From Acidimicrobiia bacterium (lineage in GTDB: Bacteria > Acidobacteriota > Terriglobia > Bryobacterales > Bryobacteraceae), in NCBI GenBank assembly GCA_016871315.1, contig VFZE01000009.1, positions 1 to 64,000 of the forward strand: DNA of 64,000 bases, given 5' to 3'. The notes below the pieces were generated by a model. That model was not told where the DNA came from, did not search any database, and worked only from the letters and a program-made list of their open reading frames with translations. Both the position numbers and the translations under genes were made by a program. Shown piece after piece: positions 7,935 to 18,007 of the stretch (within the stretch, counting starts at the first letter, position 1; each line of letters opens with the position of its first letter).

Positions 7935-10547
7935 GTGCTTGTTCGAATCCTGGTGGGCCTGGTGGCTCTGCCGATGCTGGCCCAAGATCCCGCGCCTCCG
8001 CCCCCGGCCAAGGAGCCCGCGGCTCAGGCTGCCCGGCAGCCGGCTCCGCGAGGCGAGCTGAATCTGCTGGGGCAGGTGAACAGCTCGGCCGGAGAGAGCC
8101 GGCGCAACGAGAACATCCAGTTCAACCTGATCGACAACAACGCGATCAAGGAATTGAATATCCGGATGGGCACGGCGGCGACCATCGTGCAACCGTTCCG
8201 CGCCGAGCAGAGCTATTTCGGCGCGGAGTTTGGCACCCCGCCGGCCGCGGCTCTGCATATGGGGCCGGACCGGCTGAACCCATTTCACGGCTCACTGCAC
8301 TACACGCACGCCAACAGCCTGTTCAGCGCCCGCTCCTTCTTCCAGGTGGGTCCGGTGCAGCCGGCGCGGGAGAACAATTACGGGTTTCAGTTCTCCACCG
8401 GACTGTGGCGCGACGCGGCGCTGACGATGGAAGGATCGCAGAACAAGATCGGCGGCAACGTGAACGGGAATGTGCTGGTGCCGGCGGCGGAGGAGCGCAC
8501 GCCGGTGGCCCGCGATCCGGCAGTGCGCGCGGTGGTGGAGCGGTATCTCGGGGCCTACCCGAACGAGCTGCCCAACCGGACCGACATCGATGCGCGTGCG
8601 CTCAACACCAACGACACGCAGGTGATCAACGGCGACAGCAGCCAGTTGCGGCTGGAACAGGGACTGGCGCGCGGGGACCGGATCATCCTACGCCATCAGT
8701 ACACCTTGCAAGTGGTGGACGCGTTTCAGTTTGTGGCGGGGAAGAATCCGGACACGACGACGAAGTCGCATGCGGCGCGGATCACATGGAACCGGCCCTG
8801 GAGCGGGAACCTGGTGACCGACGTTTCGGCGGGTTATGACCGTGTACGGTCGCTGCTTGTGCCGGAGCCGAATGCGGTGGGGCCGCTGGTGCTGACCGGA
8901 CAGGCGCTGGATTTCCTGGGCCCCAGCGAGTCGCTGCCCATTGACCGTGCCGAGAATCGCTTCCGGTACGCGGCGGGCGCACAGCATAGGGTGGGCCCGC
9001 ATCAATTCAGCTACGGGTTGGACGTGCTGCGGCGGCAGATCAACGGCAGCGAGGATCAATCACACAGGGGCATTTTCTTTTTCGCGAACGATTTCGGGCG
9101 CGACGCGATCACCAACATCCGGCTGGGCACGCCGAGCCGTTACCTGCGGGCGATCGGGCAGATTCACCGCGGGTTCCGCACCTGGGACACGAGACTCTAC
9201 TGGGGCGACAACTGGCAGATCGGGCCCGATTTTTCGCTGAATTACGGCATCCGCTATCAGGCGGCGTTTGCGCCGGACGAAGTGAACGATCTGTCCCGGC
9301 TGCCCTATGGCTGCGACTGCAACAACGTTGCGCCGCGATTCGGGTTCGCGTGGCGGCTACCGCGGCAATGGGGCCTGTTGCGCGCAGCCTACGGAGTGCA
9401 CTACGGGGAGATCTTTCCGGTAACGTATCAGCAGACGCGTTTCAATCCGCCGGGCAACCTGACGGTGGTTGTTCCGGAACCGTATCTACCGGATCCGTTG
9501 CGGGGACTGCGTCCATCCGACCTGTCGCCGGATGCGAGAAGCAGCCTGCGGCTGCTGGACCCGGGACTGAGAGTACCCTATTCGCACCAGTACAATCTCA
9601 GCTGGGAACCGCCGCTCGGCAACACGTGGAAGCTGCAGCTAGCCTATGCCGGCAGCCGCACGCACAAGCTGTTCATCATGTGGTACAACAACCGGGCGCG
9701 GCCGGTGGAGGGGATTCCGCTCACCAGCGCCACGATCAACCAGCGGCGGCCGGACCCACGTTTCTTTGACGTGCAGCGGATCGTGAACGGCTCGCGCGGC
9801 TACTATGACGCAGCCAAGGTGACGCTGCTGGTTCCGCGCTGGCGGGGGGTGAGTTTGGATGCCTCCTACTGGTTCAGCAAGGCGATGGACCTGGGCAGCG
9901 ATTACACCAACGTCGCCTATGACCGCGACGGGAGGCTGTCGCGGAGCCAGTTTGAGGACGGCGTGCAGGCGGACATGAAGGGTTTGAGCACGTTCGACCA
10001 GAAGCATGCGTTCCTATTGCGGGCGGCGTGGGAGTCGCCTTCGGCGCCGGCGGCGGGGCGATTCTGGCGGCGGATTCTGGCGCGGTGGAGCCTGTCTTCG
10101 GTGCTGCTGCGGAAAAGCGGCACGCCGTTTGAGGTGCAGTCGGGCTCCGACGGGCCGGGCTTCGGCAACGTGGACGGGCAAAACGGAGACCGCGTGCATT
10201 TGCTGGATCCGTCGATACTGGGCCTCACGATCGGCCATCCGGACGTGGCGCGGGCGCGGATGCCGCGGACGGCATTCGGTTTCATGCAGCCGGGCCAGTT
10301 GCGGGGCTCGATCGGGCATCACGTGTTGCGCAAGGGGATCATTTCGAACGTGAACGCGTCGGTTTCGCGGAGCTTCGCGCTCGGCAGGGACCGGACGATT
10401 CAACTCAGCGCGGAATCGATCAACCTGTCCAATACGCCGCAGTTCGCCGAGCCGAACCGCGACCTGGCTGCGCCGAGTTTTGGGACGATCACGAACACGC
10501 TAAACGACGGCCGGACTCTCCGGTTCAGCTTGCGGTTCGGTTTCTGA
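7935..10547 (+). CDS. TonB-dependent-receptor-like outer membrane barrel lacking a clear plug
   Basis: About 870 aa from GTG 7935; TTG 7914 is in frame but lies inside a TATACT box (7918-7923) that suits a promoter for the GTG. A signal peptide ([14 protein letters not shown]) is followed by a Pro/Ala-rich linker. No carboxypeptidase-like domain is present, and only a short [12 protein letters not shown]...[10 protein letters not shown] stretch stands where a plug would be. The rest looks like an Oar-type barrel ([37 protein letters not shown]) and ends in LRFSLRFGF with a terminal aromatic, as outer-membrane barrels do. It is divergent from the Tad genes and its last 48 bp are antisense to the end of the kinase at 10500. 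Confidence 0.75.
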   Translation: MLVRILVGLVALPMLAQDPAPPPPAKEPAAQAARQPAPRGELNLLGQVNSSAGESRRNENIQFNLIDNNAIKELNIRMGTAATIVQPFRAEQSYFGAEFGTPPAAALHMGPDRLNPFHGSLHYTHANSLFSARSFFQVGPVQPARENNYGFQFSTGLWRDAALTMEGSQNKIGGNVNGNVLVPAAEERTPVARDPAVRAVVERYLGAYPNELPNRTDIDARALNTNDTQVINGDSSQLRLEQGLARGDRIILRHQYTLQVVDAFQFVAGKNPDTTTKSHAARITWNRPWSGNLVTDVSAGYDRVRSLLVPEPNAVGPLVLTGQALDFLGPSESLPIDRAENRFRYAAGAQHRVGPHQFSYGLDVLRRQINGSEDQSHRGIFFFANDFGRDAITNIRLGTPSRYLRAIGQIHRGFRTWDTRLYWGDNWQIGPDFSLNYGIRYQAAFAPDEVNDLSRLPYGCDCNNVAPRFGFAWRLPRQWGLLRAAYGVHYGEIFPVTYQQTRFNPPGNLTVVVPEPYLPDPLRGLRPSDLSPDARSSLRLLDPGLRVPYSHQYNLSWEPPLGNTWKLQLAYAGSRTHKLFIMWYNNRARPVEGIPLTSATINQRRPDPRFFDVQRIVNGSRGYYDAAKVTLLVPRWRGVSLDASYWFSKAMDLGSDYTNVAYDRDGRLSRSQFEDGVQADMKGLSTFDQKHAFLLRAAWESPSAPAAGRFWRRILARWSLSSVLLRKSGTPFEVQSGSDGPGFGNVDGQNGDRVHLLDPSILGLTIGHPDVARARMPRTAFGFMQPGQLRGSIGHHVLRKGIISNVNASVSRSFALGRDRTIQLSAESINLSNTPQFAEPNRDLAAPSFGTITNTLNDGRTLRFSLRFGF

Positions 10548-13500
10548 GGACAGCGTTTTCAGCTTAATGGTGAAGTAGAATGTGCTGCCCTCTCCGGGCG
10601 TGCTATTCACCCAAATCCGGCCGCCCATCATGCGGACAAGCTCGGCGGAGATCGAAAGCCCGAGTCCGGTTCCCCCGTAGCGCCTGCTCATCGAGCCGTC
10701 GGCCTGGCGGAAGGGTTCGAAGATCTTGTCCACGTGATCCTGGGCGATGCCGATGCCGGTGTCTGTGATCTCAAACAGGAGGGATTCGCCGCCCTTGGAG
10801 TCCGTGCGCCTATCCCTGCGGACGTACAGACGCACCGCGCCCCGGGGCGTGAACTTGATGGCGTTCCCGACCAGGTTCACCAGGACCTGGCGCAGACGGA
10901 ACGGGTCTGAGTGCAGCAAGTCCGGGCAGTCCTGGTGGACGCTCCATTCCATGGACAAGGAGCGTTGCCTGGCGGTAACGGCCAACGGCCGCACGGCCGC
11001 ATCGAGGACCTGGCGCAGGTGGAAATCCTCACAAGACAAGCGGAGATAGCCGGCCTCGATTTTCGAGACGTCGAGAATGTCGTTGAGAATGGTCATCAGC
11101 GACTGGGCCGAAAATTGCAGCATGAGCATGGATTCCCGCTGGCCGGCGTCCATCTCGTTGTCGAGAACCAGTTCCGTCAAACCGAGGATGCCGTTCATCG
11201 GTGTGCGGATCTCGTGGCTCATGTTGGCGAGGAACTGGCTCTTGAGGCGGCTGGATTCCTCGGCCTTCTCCTTGGCGGCCTGCAAGTCCTGCGTGCGGTC
11301 GGCAATGACCCGCTCGAGCATCTGCTGGCGGCGCATCAGGCGGCGGACGCGCCAGGCATGAGCGGTGCGTACGAGCCCCGCGGCAAGCACGGCTCCGAGA
11401 AGCAGCGCCCACCAAGTGAGATACCACGGCGGCAGAATTTTGAACTCCAGTTTCGCGGGCTCGTGACTCCAAACCCCTCTGCCGTTTCTGGCACGCACTT
11501 CCAATTTGTAATCGCCAGGCGCGAGATTGCCGATCTGCAACTGCCTGCCGCGGGCATCCGTCCAATCCGGAGAGAGTCCGTTCAGCCGGTACCGGAACCT
11601 GACCTCGCCTTCGTTTTGGAAAGTGGTGGCGGTGAACCTGGCGAGCATGGAACGCTTTTCGTAAGGGATCCGGAGAGGATTTCCGGGCAGCTCCTCCTGA
11701 TCCCCGAAGCGGACAGCGGTGAACATGACGTTGGGCGGGCGGAACTCACGGCCGCTCTCGCGTCTGCGGAAACGGTTCAGCCCGTGGCTGGTGCCGATCC
11801 AGACACCGCCGTCTTCGGCGGCCAGGAACGCACCCATGCTGGTATCGTTCCATGCCAGGCCCGTCTCTTTGTTATATTGCCTCCAATTGCCCTGATCGAG
11901 GACGTCGACGCCGTTATCGGAGCCCACCCACATGGCGCCAGTGTTGTCGAAGCCAACAAAGTAGATCATGTTGGAACTCAATCCGTCTTTGGTGGAATAA
12001 TGCTTCGCGCGCAACCGCCGGCCATCGTAGTGAAAGCGCGACAGGCCGTGCGAGCCGGTGTAGGCGATGACGACGCTCCCGTCCGGCCCGGCGGCTGCCA
12101 GGCGCACCGACGCGCTTTTCAGGCCATCGTTGATTCCGAAGCTCTTCCAGAGGCGGCCATCCAGCACGGCAAGTCCGTTACCGCCGGGCGACCAGATTCT
12201 CCCCTGGGCATCTTCCACGCAGGCAAAGGAGTTCCCCAACGAGTCTGGCCCATGAACGGGCTCCAACTGGAATCGTAGTTGGCCGCGCTCGCGCAGCGAA
12301 CGAAACAGCCCCCTTCTGGTACCGACCCACAGGGTCCCGCGGCTGTCCCAAAGCAGGCCCAGAACCATCGCGTTGTCGAGGCCCTCCTTTTTGCCCCAGT
12401 GGGTGACGGCGCCGGTGGGGGTATTCACGGAAAAGAGCCCGCGATCAAATGTCCCTGCCCACACGGTCCCGGGCTCGCCGATCTGGAGCCACATCGTCTC
12501 GCTGAATTCGGGCAGCCCATGGCGCGGCCATCTCTCCCATACGCCATTCCTGTTCCGGTGCATGCCGCGTTCGGTACCCGCCCACAGCGTGCCCTGACTG
12601 TCTCGCTTGATGCTCCAGACGGTTTCACTGGCGAGGCCCTGCCCACGGCCCCAGGTTTCCCAGGCCGCATAGCCGTTCCAGCGCGCCAAACCAAGGCCTC
12701 TGGTACCCACCCAAACAGAACCTTCGCGGTCTTGCAAGACCGTGGAGACGGTATCAGTGGGCAGCCCATGGCTCTCGGTGACATGGCGCCAGAGGCTGCC
12801 CTTGCCGTCGGCTTCGAGGATGCCCAGCCCGGCCAGGGTGGGTGTGAGGATCCTGCCCAGATGGTCAAACGCCAGATGGCCTTCGGTAATCGCCTCATTG
12901 GGCGCGGGGTGAACCGTGCGGAATCTGGATGGGCTGCCCTGAGTCCCGGTCCAGATCAGGCTATTCCGGCTGCGCGCCCAAATGCGTCGGCGAGTGTCGG
13001 AGGCAATGGCTCCCCACAACTGTTCGGGCACTCCCGCCTCCGGCCCGTAGACATCCAACCGCCCATCGACGAGCCGGCACAGGTTGCGGCCGCAGCCGTA
13101 CCACACCGTTCCTGAGCCGGCATGGACGCCGGTGGAGGGGCGGTTGCCCCTAGAATCGGCGGACTTGATCAGGCGGAACCGCCATTCTCCCTCCGGCCCC
13201 CGGCTTCCTTGCGCGAGCCCTTTGTCGGTGGTGATGTAGAGGTTGCCTAGCTCATCGGAAGCAATCGTATCCTGTCCATACATCTGGTAGGGGAGGCCAA
13301 GCTCCACCTTCTCGAAGGCCTTTCCAACCAGGCGCGCGGCTCCCGCCCTGGTACCAACCCATAGGTTGCCTCTGGTGTCAACATGGAGAGTTTCCACCAG
13401 CCCGATGGGCTGTCCGCGTTCGGCCGGATAATGCTCGAATCTTTCTCCGTCATAGCGAAACAAGGCATTGCCGGTTCCGACCCATAGAAAACCGGACTTG

Positions 13501-13688
13501 TCCTGGGCCAGTGCCTGGATGCTGAGGTTGGTGAGCCCTTGTGCGCGGTCAAAATGGCGGAAGCTGTAACGCTGTGCAAGCAGGGGCTGGTACTGTGCCG
13601 CGGAAAGTCCCAAAATGAGCAGGCATACTCCTGCCGGGCACCGATTCCGGCGATGCTGGTGGCAAAGCTGGAGGCGCGGCAGGCTCAG
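10500..13688 (-). CDS. Two-component-regulator-propeller sensor histidine kinase
   Basis: Roughly 1060 aa. The propeller (many repeats such as [17 protein letters not shown] and [14 protein letters not shown]) is followed by a Y_Y_Y domain ([15 protein letters not shown]...), one membrane helix, a coiled coil, HisKA ([14 protein letters not shown]) and HATPase ([24 protein letters not shown]). There is no receiver domain and no response regulator nearby. The first usual start codon is TTG 13613, but the same frame upstream encodes [21 protein letters not shown], a convincing signal peptide. The only likely start before it is CTG 13688, with GGGGAG 9 nt upstream, so I extend to there. A periplasmic propeller fits the extended form. 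It probably senses an external nutrient, perhaps linked to the neighbouring barrel. Confidence 0.85.
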   Translation of the reverse strand: MSLPRLQLCHQHRRNRCPAGVCLLILGLSAAQYQPLLAQRYSFRHFDRAQGLTNLSIQALAQDKSGFLWVGTGNALFRYDGERFEHYPAERGQPIGLVETLHVDTRGNLWVGTRAGAARLVGKAFEKVELGLPYQMYGQDTIASDELGNLYITTDKGLAQGSRGPEGEWRFRLIKSADSRGNRPSTGVHAGSGTVWYGCGRNLCRLVDGRLDVYGPEAGVPEQLWGAIASDTRRRIWARSRNSLIWTGTQGSPSRFRTVHPAPNEAITEGHLAFDHLGRILTPTLAGLGILEADGKGSLWRHVTESHGLPTDTVSTVLQDREGSVWVGTRGLGLARWNGYAAWETWGRGQGLASETVWSIKRDSQGTLWAGTERGMHRNRNGVWERWPRHGLPEFSETMWLQIGEPGTVWAGTFDRGLFSVNTPTGAVTHWGKKEGLDNAMVLGLLWDSRGTLWVGTRRGLFRSLRERGQLRFQLEPVHGPDSLGNSFACVEDAQGRIWSPGGNGLAVLDGRLWKSFGINDGLKSASVRLAAAGPDGSVVIAYTGSHGLSRFHYDGRRLRAKHYSTKDGLSSNMIYFVGFDNTGAMWVGSDNGVDVLDQGNWRQYNKETGLAWNDTSMGAFLAAEDGGVWIGTSHGLNRFRRRESGREFRPPNVMFTAVRFGDQEELPGNPLRIPYEKRSMLARFTATTFQNEGEVRFRYRLNGLSPDWTDARGRQLQIGNLAPGDYKLEVRARNGRGVWSHEPAKLEFKILPPWYLTWWALLLGAVLAAGLVRTAHAWRVRRLMRRQQMLERVIADRTQDLQAAKEKAEESSRLKSQFLANMSHEIRTPMNGILGLTELVLDNEMDAGQRESMLMLQFSAQSLMTILNDILDVSKIEAGYLRLSCEDFHLRQVLDAAVRPLAVTARQRSLSMEWSVHQDCPDLLHSDPFRLRQVLVNLVGNAIKFTPRGAVRLYVRRDRRTDSKGGESLLFEITDTGIGIAQDHVDKIFEPFRQADGSMSRRYGGTGLGLSISAELVRMMGGRIWVNSTPGEGSTFYFTIKLKTLSSETEPQAEPESPAVV

Positions 13689-13751
13689 ATCACGCTACTC
13701 CCCACAAACCGCTTATCGGATGCAGAAGTCAGCTTAATGGGAGATAATCGT

Positions 13752-15017
13752 TTACTTTGCGGCCGCCCGGCTCATGCCTTCCTCACCGGCGGCTCTGGTG
13801 GGCAGGTTGAACCGAAAGCGGCTCCCTTTGTCCGGGATGCTATCGACGGTCAAGCGTCCACCCATCATCTCCACCAGGGCCTTGCTGATGGATAGGCCGA
13901 GGCCCAACCCGTGGTATCTTCGAGCCAAAGAGACATCGGCCTGAAGGAAAGGCTCGAAGATCTTGCGCAAGAGCTCCGCGGCAATGCCGATACCAGTATC
14001 AGCAACCTCAAACCAGAGGAAGATGCGGCCGTCCGGATCTTCCTCTCCCTTCCAGACCCGGACACTGACTGCACCCTGTTCGGTGAACTTCACCGCGTTG
14101 CCGGCCAGATTGGCGAGCACCTGGCGGAGACGGAACGGGTCTCCGATCAGGGCGGCGGGAACAGCCTCATCGACGCTGCAGCTGAGATCGAGGCCTTTTT
14201 GCCGGGCGGCGGCCTGCAGGGGGTCAAGCGCGCCGTTAAGGATTTCCTGAAGCTGGAAGCTGACCTGTTCGATCCGCACGACGCCGGCCGACAAGGCAGA
14301 CTCGTCGAGGATGTCGGTGACGACGGTGGCCATGGATTTCGCGGAGGCCCTGATGATGTCGAGCGCCTCGCGGCTTTCCGGATCGGGATTGCCGGCCAGT
14401 ATGACCTCGGTCATGCCGAGGATTCCGTTGAGCGAGGTGCGCAGTTCATGGCTCAAGTTGGTGATGAGGTGGCCCTGGGCCTTGGAAATAACCTCGGCGC
14501 GATCCCTGGATTCCATGAGCTCTCTGGTGCGCGCCGCGACTTCGGTTTCCAGCCAAGTTTGTCTCCGCACCAGCCGGCGCACCCGCCAGCGGAACAGGGC
14601 GTAGGCGAAGCCAAGGGCGAGCAACCCAGCTGCGGCAATCGCCCACCATCGCAGGAACCCGGGTGGAGGGTATACGGATTCGCTCTCCAGGCCGTTCCTG
14701 CGCCCCCAGTGCTGCCAGGCTCCATACCCGGTCCAGCGCGCCAATCCCCGCGCGCGTGAGGCGAGCCAGAGGCCGCCTTCGCGGTCCTGGGTGGCCGTGC
14801 GGACATCTTCCCATTGCGCGCACTGATTCTCGCCGGACATGGCGCCATGCCAGCGCACAAGCCCGGCACGAGTGGCGACGATGCCGTCCAGGCCGTGGCG
14901 TTTGCCGAAATCGAGGAAGTTGCCGCACTGGGCATGGGCCGGCGGGCCGCGCAGACACAGAAGCGCGAAGCAAACGGCGAGATGAACCAGATACCGCTTG
15001 CCGTAAGAGGGGAGCAG
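13752..15017 (-). CDS. Short sensor histidine kinase with collapsed propeller
   Basis: About 421 aa if it starts at CTG 15017 (GGAGG 4 nt upstream). The frame is open only back to a TGA at 15077 and contains no ATG, GTG or TTG before the signal peptide KRYLVHLAVCFALLC...AHAQ; the first usual start, GTG 14858, would give 368 aa without that signal. After about two propeller blades (DGIVATRAGLVRW, GGLWLASRARGLARW) the text jumps from NGLESESVY straight to PPPGFLRWWAIAAAG, the membrane segment. The long propeller and Y_Y_Y domain of its neighbour are missing. HisKA (LSHELRTSLNGILG) and HATPase ([24 protein letters not shown]) look intact. It lies 63 bp upstream of its large paralogue on the same strand. 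It may be a live kinase with a new input or a decaying copy. Confidence 0.75.
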   Translation of the reverse strand: MLPSYGKRYLVHLAVCFALLCLRGPPAHAQCGNFLDFGKRHGLDGIVATRAGLVRWHGAMSGENQCAQWEDVRTATQDREGGLWLASRARGLARWTGYGAWQHWGRRNGLESESVYPPPGFLRWWAIAAAGLLALGFAYALFRWRVRRLVRRQTWLETEVAARTRELMESRDRAEVISKAQGHLITNLSHELRTSLNGILGMTEVILAGNPDPESREALDIIRASAKSMATVVTDILDESALSAGVVRIEQVSFQLQEILNGALDPLQAAARQKGLDLSCSVDEAVPAALIGDPFRLRQVLANLAGNAVKFTEQGAVSVRVWKGEEDPDGRIFLWFEVADTGIGIAAELLRKIFEPFLQADVSLARRYHGLGLGLSISKALVEMMGGRLTVDSIPDKGSRFRFNLPTRAAGEEGMSRAAAK

Positions 15018-15148
15018 AAATCCTCCAAAGAAGTGACCAATCGCGCCATGAGGCAGACCCAGCCGATTCGGGTATCACCGCGCGCACGACGGCTGGCGGT
15101 GGCAATCACCTTTCCCCTAAACATTTAGATCCTACAACAAAATCCGTT

Positions 15149-17467
15149 CTAACGGGGTTCCCGCATCAGCCATACTTCCGCCACTTGCAGGCCGCGGCCC
15201 GCTCCGCCCAGTCCAGGCTGTTTCTCCCATTTCAATTCCACGGTTCCGTCCCGGGTGGCCTCAACCGGCAAAGCAAACTCCACCGGACGCGGCGGCATCT
15301 CCTTTTTCCTCCACCCATGAACTTCGAAGCCATTCGCGCTGAGCCGGATATCGGCAGGGGAGTTTTCGCCTGCATAGGTAATCCTGAGCTTGTAGCGCGC
15401 CGTGCGATCCAGATGGCGGTAGCGCATGCGGATGCCGGAGTCGTTGAGCGCCTCGGCGTGGCGCTGCCAGGAGATGCGCCAGTGTTCCATCGGCGAGCCA
15501 GGGTTTCCAGTCACAAAACCGGTGAGCGGAGTTTCCAGATGGGCGGGGTCATGTTCATATGCACGCTCGCGCACCAGGTGGGGCTGAGCGGAAGGGTTGC
15601 CGAGATCGTCGTAAAAGCCGCCGGGCCCGGGATCGGTCCAGGAGAGAATCTCGAGGATGCCGTCGATGCGCGCCGCCTCGGTTGGCTTTCCGCGCAGTTC
15701 CTCAAAGCGCGCCTTCAGCCAAAGGCGATTGTTGAGCGGCGCGTCGACGAGGTCGAGGTTGGCGCCGCGTCCGACACCGATCGCCTTGTACCAGGGCACG
15801 CTGAGCTGCATGCGGATGCTCTGAAACAGCGCTTCCGCGAGCTCGAAGGTGCGGCCGCGCAGGCCAAGGCCGACTTTTGCGGTGACCCCGCGCTCGAGGA
15901 TCTCCTCGGCCGCCGCCATCGCCCGCAGCGAGCCAGTGGCGGAGGCGGTGCGCAGTGTTTCCATCGCCTGCTCTTCGAGGCCGGTTTCATACAGCAGGCG
16001 CCGCTGCTGATAGGCGTCGTAATGGGCGCGGTACTGCGCCTGCTGGAAGCGCCAGTTAAGCCACTGCCCGGGTCCGGCCTCCTTGTCCATGCGTTCGAAC
16101 TGGTGGAGGGTCGCGCGCACGCCCGCGTTGGTCATCAGGGGCCCGCGCCAGTTGCGCTCCAGGCCGAGCAGGCCGTGCGCAAAACCTTCCGTGAAATTCT
16201 CGCCGATGAAGTAGCGGCTGTATTCGCGCAATACATCCACCACGCCGGCGCCGGGGTTCCAACCGAGGGCGCTCCAGATGAATTTGTTCACGTCGTCGTT
16301 GCAGCCTTCCGAGTAGGCGATAAAGCCAACGGTGTGCGGCTGCAGCAGGCGGAAGATGGCGGCTTGATCCAACGGGCGCGGATTAAAGGGCTCCCGGTGC
16401 AGCGTCGCGGCGAAAGCATGGTCCCATTCGGGCACGCCATACTGGCAGCGCAGCGTGTGGGTGATGTCGGGATAGTGGCGGATGGGATAGCGCTTCGGCA
16501 CCTCGGCGCGCAGCTGCGGCAGACTCACGCGGATCTGCGGCCCGAAGACGATGCCGTCGAGCCACTTCGGCTCCGCACGCAGGATGCGGTAGAACTCCTC
16601 CAGCCATTCGGCGTTGAAGCCTTGCGGCGCCACCCACATCTGGGCCTTCGGGTGAAACCTGATCAGCGAGGCCTTCTGCATTTCGAGCATCGGCATCAGA
16701 TGCTTTGGATGCGTGTGGCCGGGGTCGCCGCCGGGCACAAACACCGCGTCGATGCGCGGCAATTGGCGGAACACCTCCGCCCATTCCTTCCGCGCGAACT
16801 CCACCGTGGCCGGATCGCCATAATCCTTGTCGAGCGCCGGATACCAGACCCACACGTCGAGTCCGTACTCATCGGCGATGCGCGACATACCGATCATCGT
16901 CTCCATCGGAGGCAGCGGGAAATGGGGGCTGTCGCGGTCATCGTCGGAGCGTGGCGGAATCAGCTCAATCGCGTTGGCGCCCCAGACCGCGAGGTCGCGG
17001 ATGTACTGCTCCCACATGTCGAGGGTCCAGCCGTCGTAGCTGTTGGTCTTGGGACGGTAACCGAGCTGATGCCCGCGCAACGGGTACTTGGGTGCGGTGG
17101 TCACTTTCAGCGCGTCGGGAACCCGCACGCTGCCGCGGGCGCAACGCAACTCCCGCAGCAGGTGGCCCACGCCGAACAGCACGCCGCGTTCGTCGTTGCC
17201 CTCAATCGAGACCCCGCCCGGCCCGGCGCGCAGCGAGTAGCCTTCCTTCGGCCCGCTGTTTCGGTTCACCAGGCGGATCGCCGTGCCTTGGCCTGGATTG
17301 GCCGACACCGGCCACCGGATCTGACTCCGCCGGGCGGCTTCCTCCACCAGCGTCGTGGCGGCTTTCATCTCGCGCGCGGAACTGTTTGCCGGCAACACCA
17401 CGGTGGCGTTTGTCAGGTCCAACGCAAGCAGCGGGGCCACCGCCGCCATCCATAAGACAACCCTCAT
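15149..17467 (-). CDS. Exported glycoside hydrolase-like protein (GH20/GH67-type N-terminal domain)
   Basis: A 772-aa protein with a short signal peptide (MRVVLWMAAVAPLLALD). Residues about 20-115 resemble the non-catalytic N-terminal domain of hexosaminidases and alpha-glucuronidases (GVSIEGNDERGVLFGVGHLLREL). A TIM-barrel-like region follows (GWTLDMWEQYIRDLAVWGAN, VPGGDPGHTHPKHL, FIAYSEGCNDDVNKF) and the C-terminus looks like a beta-rich binding domain. The exact glycosidase family and catalytic acids cannot be fixed by eye. A likely role is release of sugars from plant or microbial polysaccharide outside the cytoplasm. It is transcribed leftward from an AT-rich spacer shared with the Uma2 gene. 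Confidence 0.68.
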   Translation of the reverse strand: MRVVLWMAAVAPLLALDLTNATVVLPANSSAREMKAATTLVEEAARRSQIRWPVSANPGQGTAIRLVNRNSGPKEGYSLRAGPGGVSIEGNDERGVLFGVGHLLRELRCARGSVRVPDALKVTTAPKYPLRGHQLGYRPKTNSYDGWTLDMWEQYIRDLAVWGANAIELIPPRSDDDRDSPHFPLPPMETMIGMSRIADEYGLDVWVWYPALDKDYGDPATVEFARKEWAEVFRQLPRIDAVFVPGGDPGHTHPKHLMPMLEMQKASLIRFHPKAQMWVAPQGFNAEWLEEFYRILRAEPKWLDGIVFGPQIRVSLPQLRAEVPKRYPIRHYPDITHTLRCQYGVPEWDHAFAATLHREPFNPRPLDQAAIFRLLQPHTVGFIAYSEGCNDDVNKFIWSALGWNPGAGVVDVLREYSRYFIGENFTEGFAHGLLGLERNWRGPLMTNAGVRATLHQFERMDKEAGPGQWLNWRFQQAQYRAHYDAYQQRRLLYETGLEEQAMETLRTASATGSLRAMAAAEEILERGVTAKVGLGLRGRTFELAEALFQSIRMQLSVPWYKAIGVGRGANLDLVDAPLNNRLWLKARFEELRGKPTEAARIDGILEILSWTDPGPGGFYDDLGNPSAQPHLVRERAYEHDPAHLETPLTGFVTGNPGSPMEHWRISWQRHAEALNDSGIRMRYRHLDRTARYKLRITYAGENSPADIRLSANGFEVHGWRKKEMPPRPVEFALPVEATRDGTVELKWEKQPGLGGAGRGLQVAEVWLMREPR

Positions 17468-17474
17468 AGAGCCC

Positions 17475-17481
17475 TATAATA
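17475..17481. promoter_or_regulatory. Overlapping divergent -10 boxes
   Basis: The 19-bp gap between two divergent start codons contains TATAATA. On the plus strand TATAAT (17475-17480) lies 6 nt before the Uma2 ATG. On the minus strand TATTAT (17481-17476) lies 8 nt before the hydrolase ATG. Neither gene has a Shine-Dalgarno site, so both mRNAs probably start at the start codon, and RNA polymerase could not serve both directions at once. Confidence 0.55.
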
Positions 17482-17486
17482 TCTAC

Positions 17487-18002
17487 ATGGGCGCCGCCAC
17501 ACAGATTAGCGTCGAGGAGTACCTGCGCAGTGCCTACGATCCCGACTGCGATTATGTCGACGGTTCCGTGGAGGAGCGCAACGTGGGAGAACGCGATCAT
17601 AGCCGCATACAGATTTCCATCGGCTCCTACTTCTTCGTGCGCGAGAAACAATGGGGGATCAGAGGCTATACCGAACAGCGGCTCCGCGTAAGCGCCCGCC
17701 GCTTCCGCATCCCCGACGTCTGCATCGTCGCCGGCCCGAAACCTACGGAAAAGGTCTTCACCAAGCCGCCATTGATCTGCATCGAGATTCTGTCGGAAGA
17801 AGACCGTCTGGCCCGGATGCAGCAGCGCATCGACGACTATCTCGCCATGGGCGTTGCCAATATCTGGCTCATTGACCCCGAGTCGCGCCGCGCATGGATC
17901 TGCACGGCGGCGGGGAATCTGGAAGCAAAAGAGGGTTTCCTGCGCGTGCCGGACACCCCCATTGAAGTCCCGCTTGCGGAAATCTTCTCCGTGCTCGACT
18001 GA
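17487..18002 (+). CDS. Uma2 family (DUF820) PD-(D/E)XK nuclease-like protein
   Basis: 171 aa from ATG 17487. The layout is that of Uma2/DUF820 proteins: ISVEEYLRSAYDPDCDYVDG at the N-terminus, RIPDVCIVAGP (the conserved PD), then LICIEILSEEDRLARMQQRIDDYLAMGVANIWLIDP, with the E-x-L-S core and the D-Y-xx-G-V-xx-I/V-W-x-I-D-P ending. The fold belongs to the PD-(D/E)XK nucleases, but the biological role is not established. Such genes are scattered and often numerous in genomes of cyanobacteria and acidobacteria. The active-site Glu-x-Lys is replaced here by E-I-L, as is normal for the family. A TATAAT lies 6 nt before the start. Confidence 0.88.
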   Translation: MGAATQISVEEYLRSAYDPDCDYVDGSVEERNVGERDHSRIQISIGSYFFVREKQWGIRGYTEQRLRVSARRFRIPDVCIVAGPKPTEKVFTKPPLICIEILSEEDRLARMQQRIDDYLAMGVANIWLIDPESRRAWICTAAGNLEAKEGFLRVPDTPIEVPLAEIFSVLD

Positions 18003-18007
18003 GCGCC

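Noticed and set aside
7938-7960. TTGTTCGAATCCTGG, which looks like the T-arm of a tRNA
   Set aside because: No anticodon or D arm and no matching acceptor stem lie upstream, and the sequence encodes the signal peptide of the receptor-like gene.
10500-15017. The two kinases as a complete two-component system with a response regulator
   Set aside because: Neither protein has a receiver domain and no regulator gene is nearby, so the output is not in the window.
14663-17455. A very long open plus-strand frame antisense to the hydrolase and short kinase
   Set aside because: It is a high-GC shadow of real minus-strand genes. Its product is rich in Arg, Gly, His and Ala with no domain, and the minus-strand genes have clear motifs.
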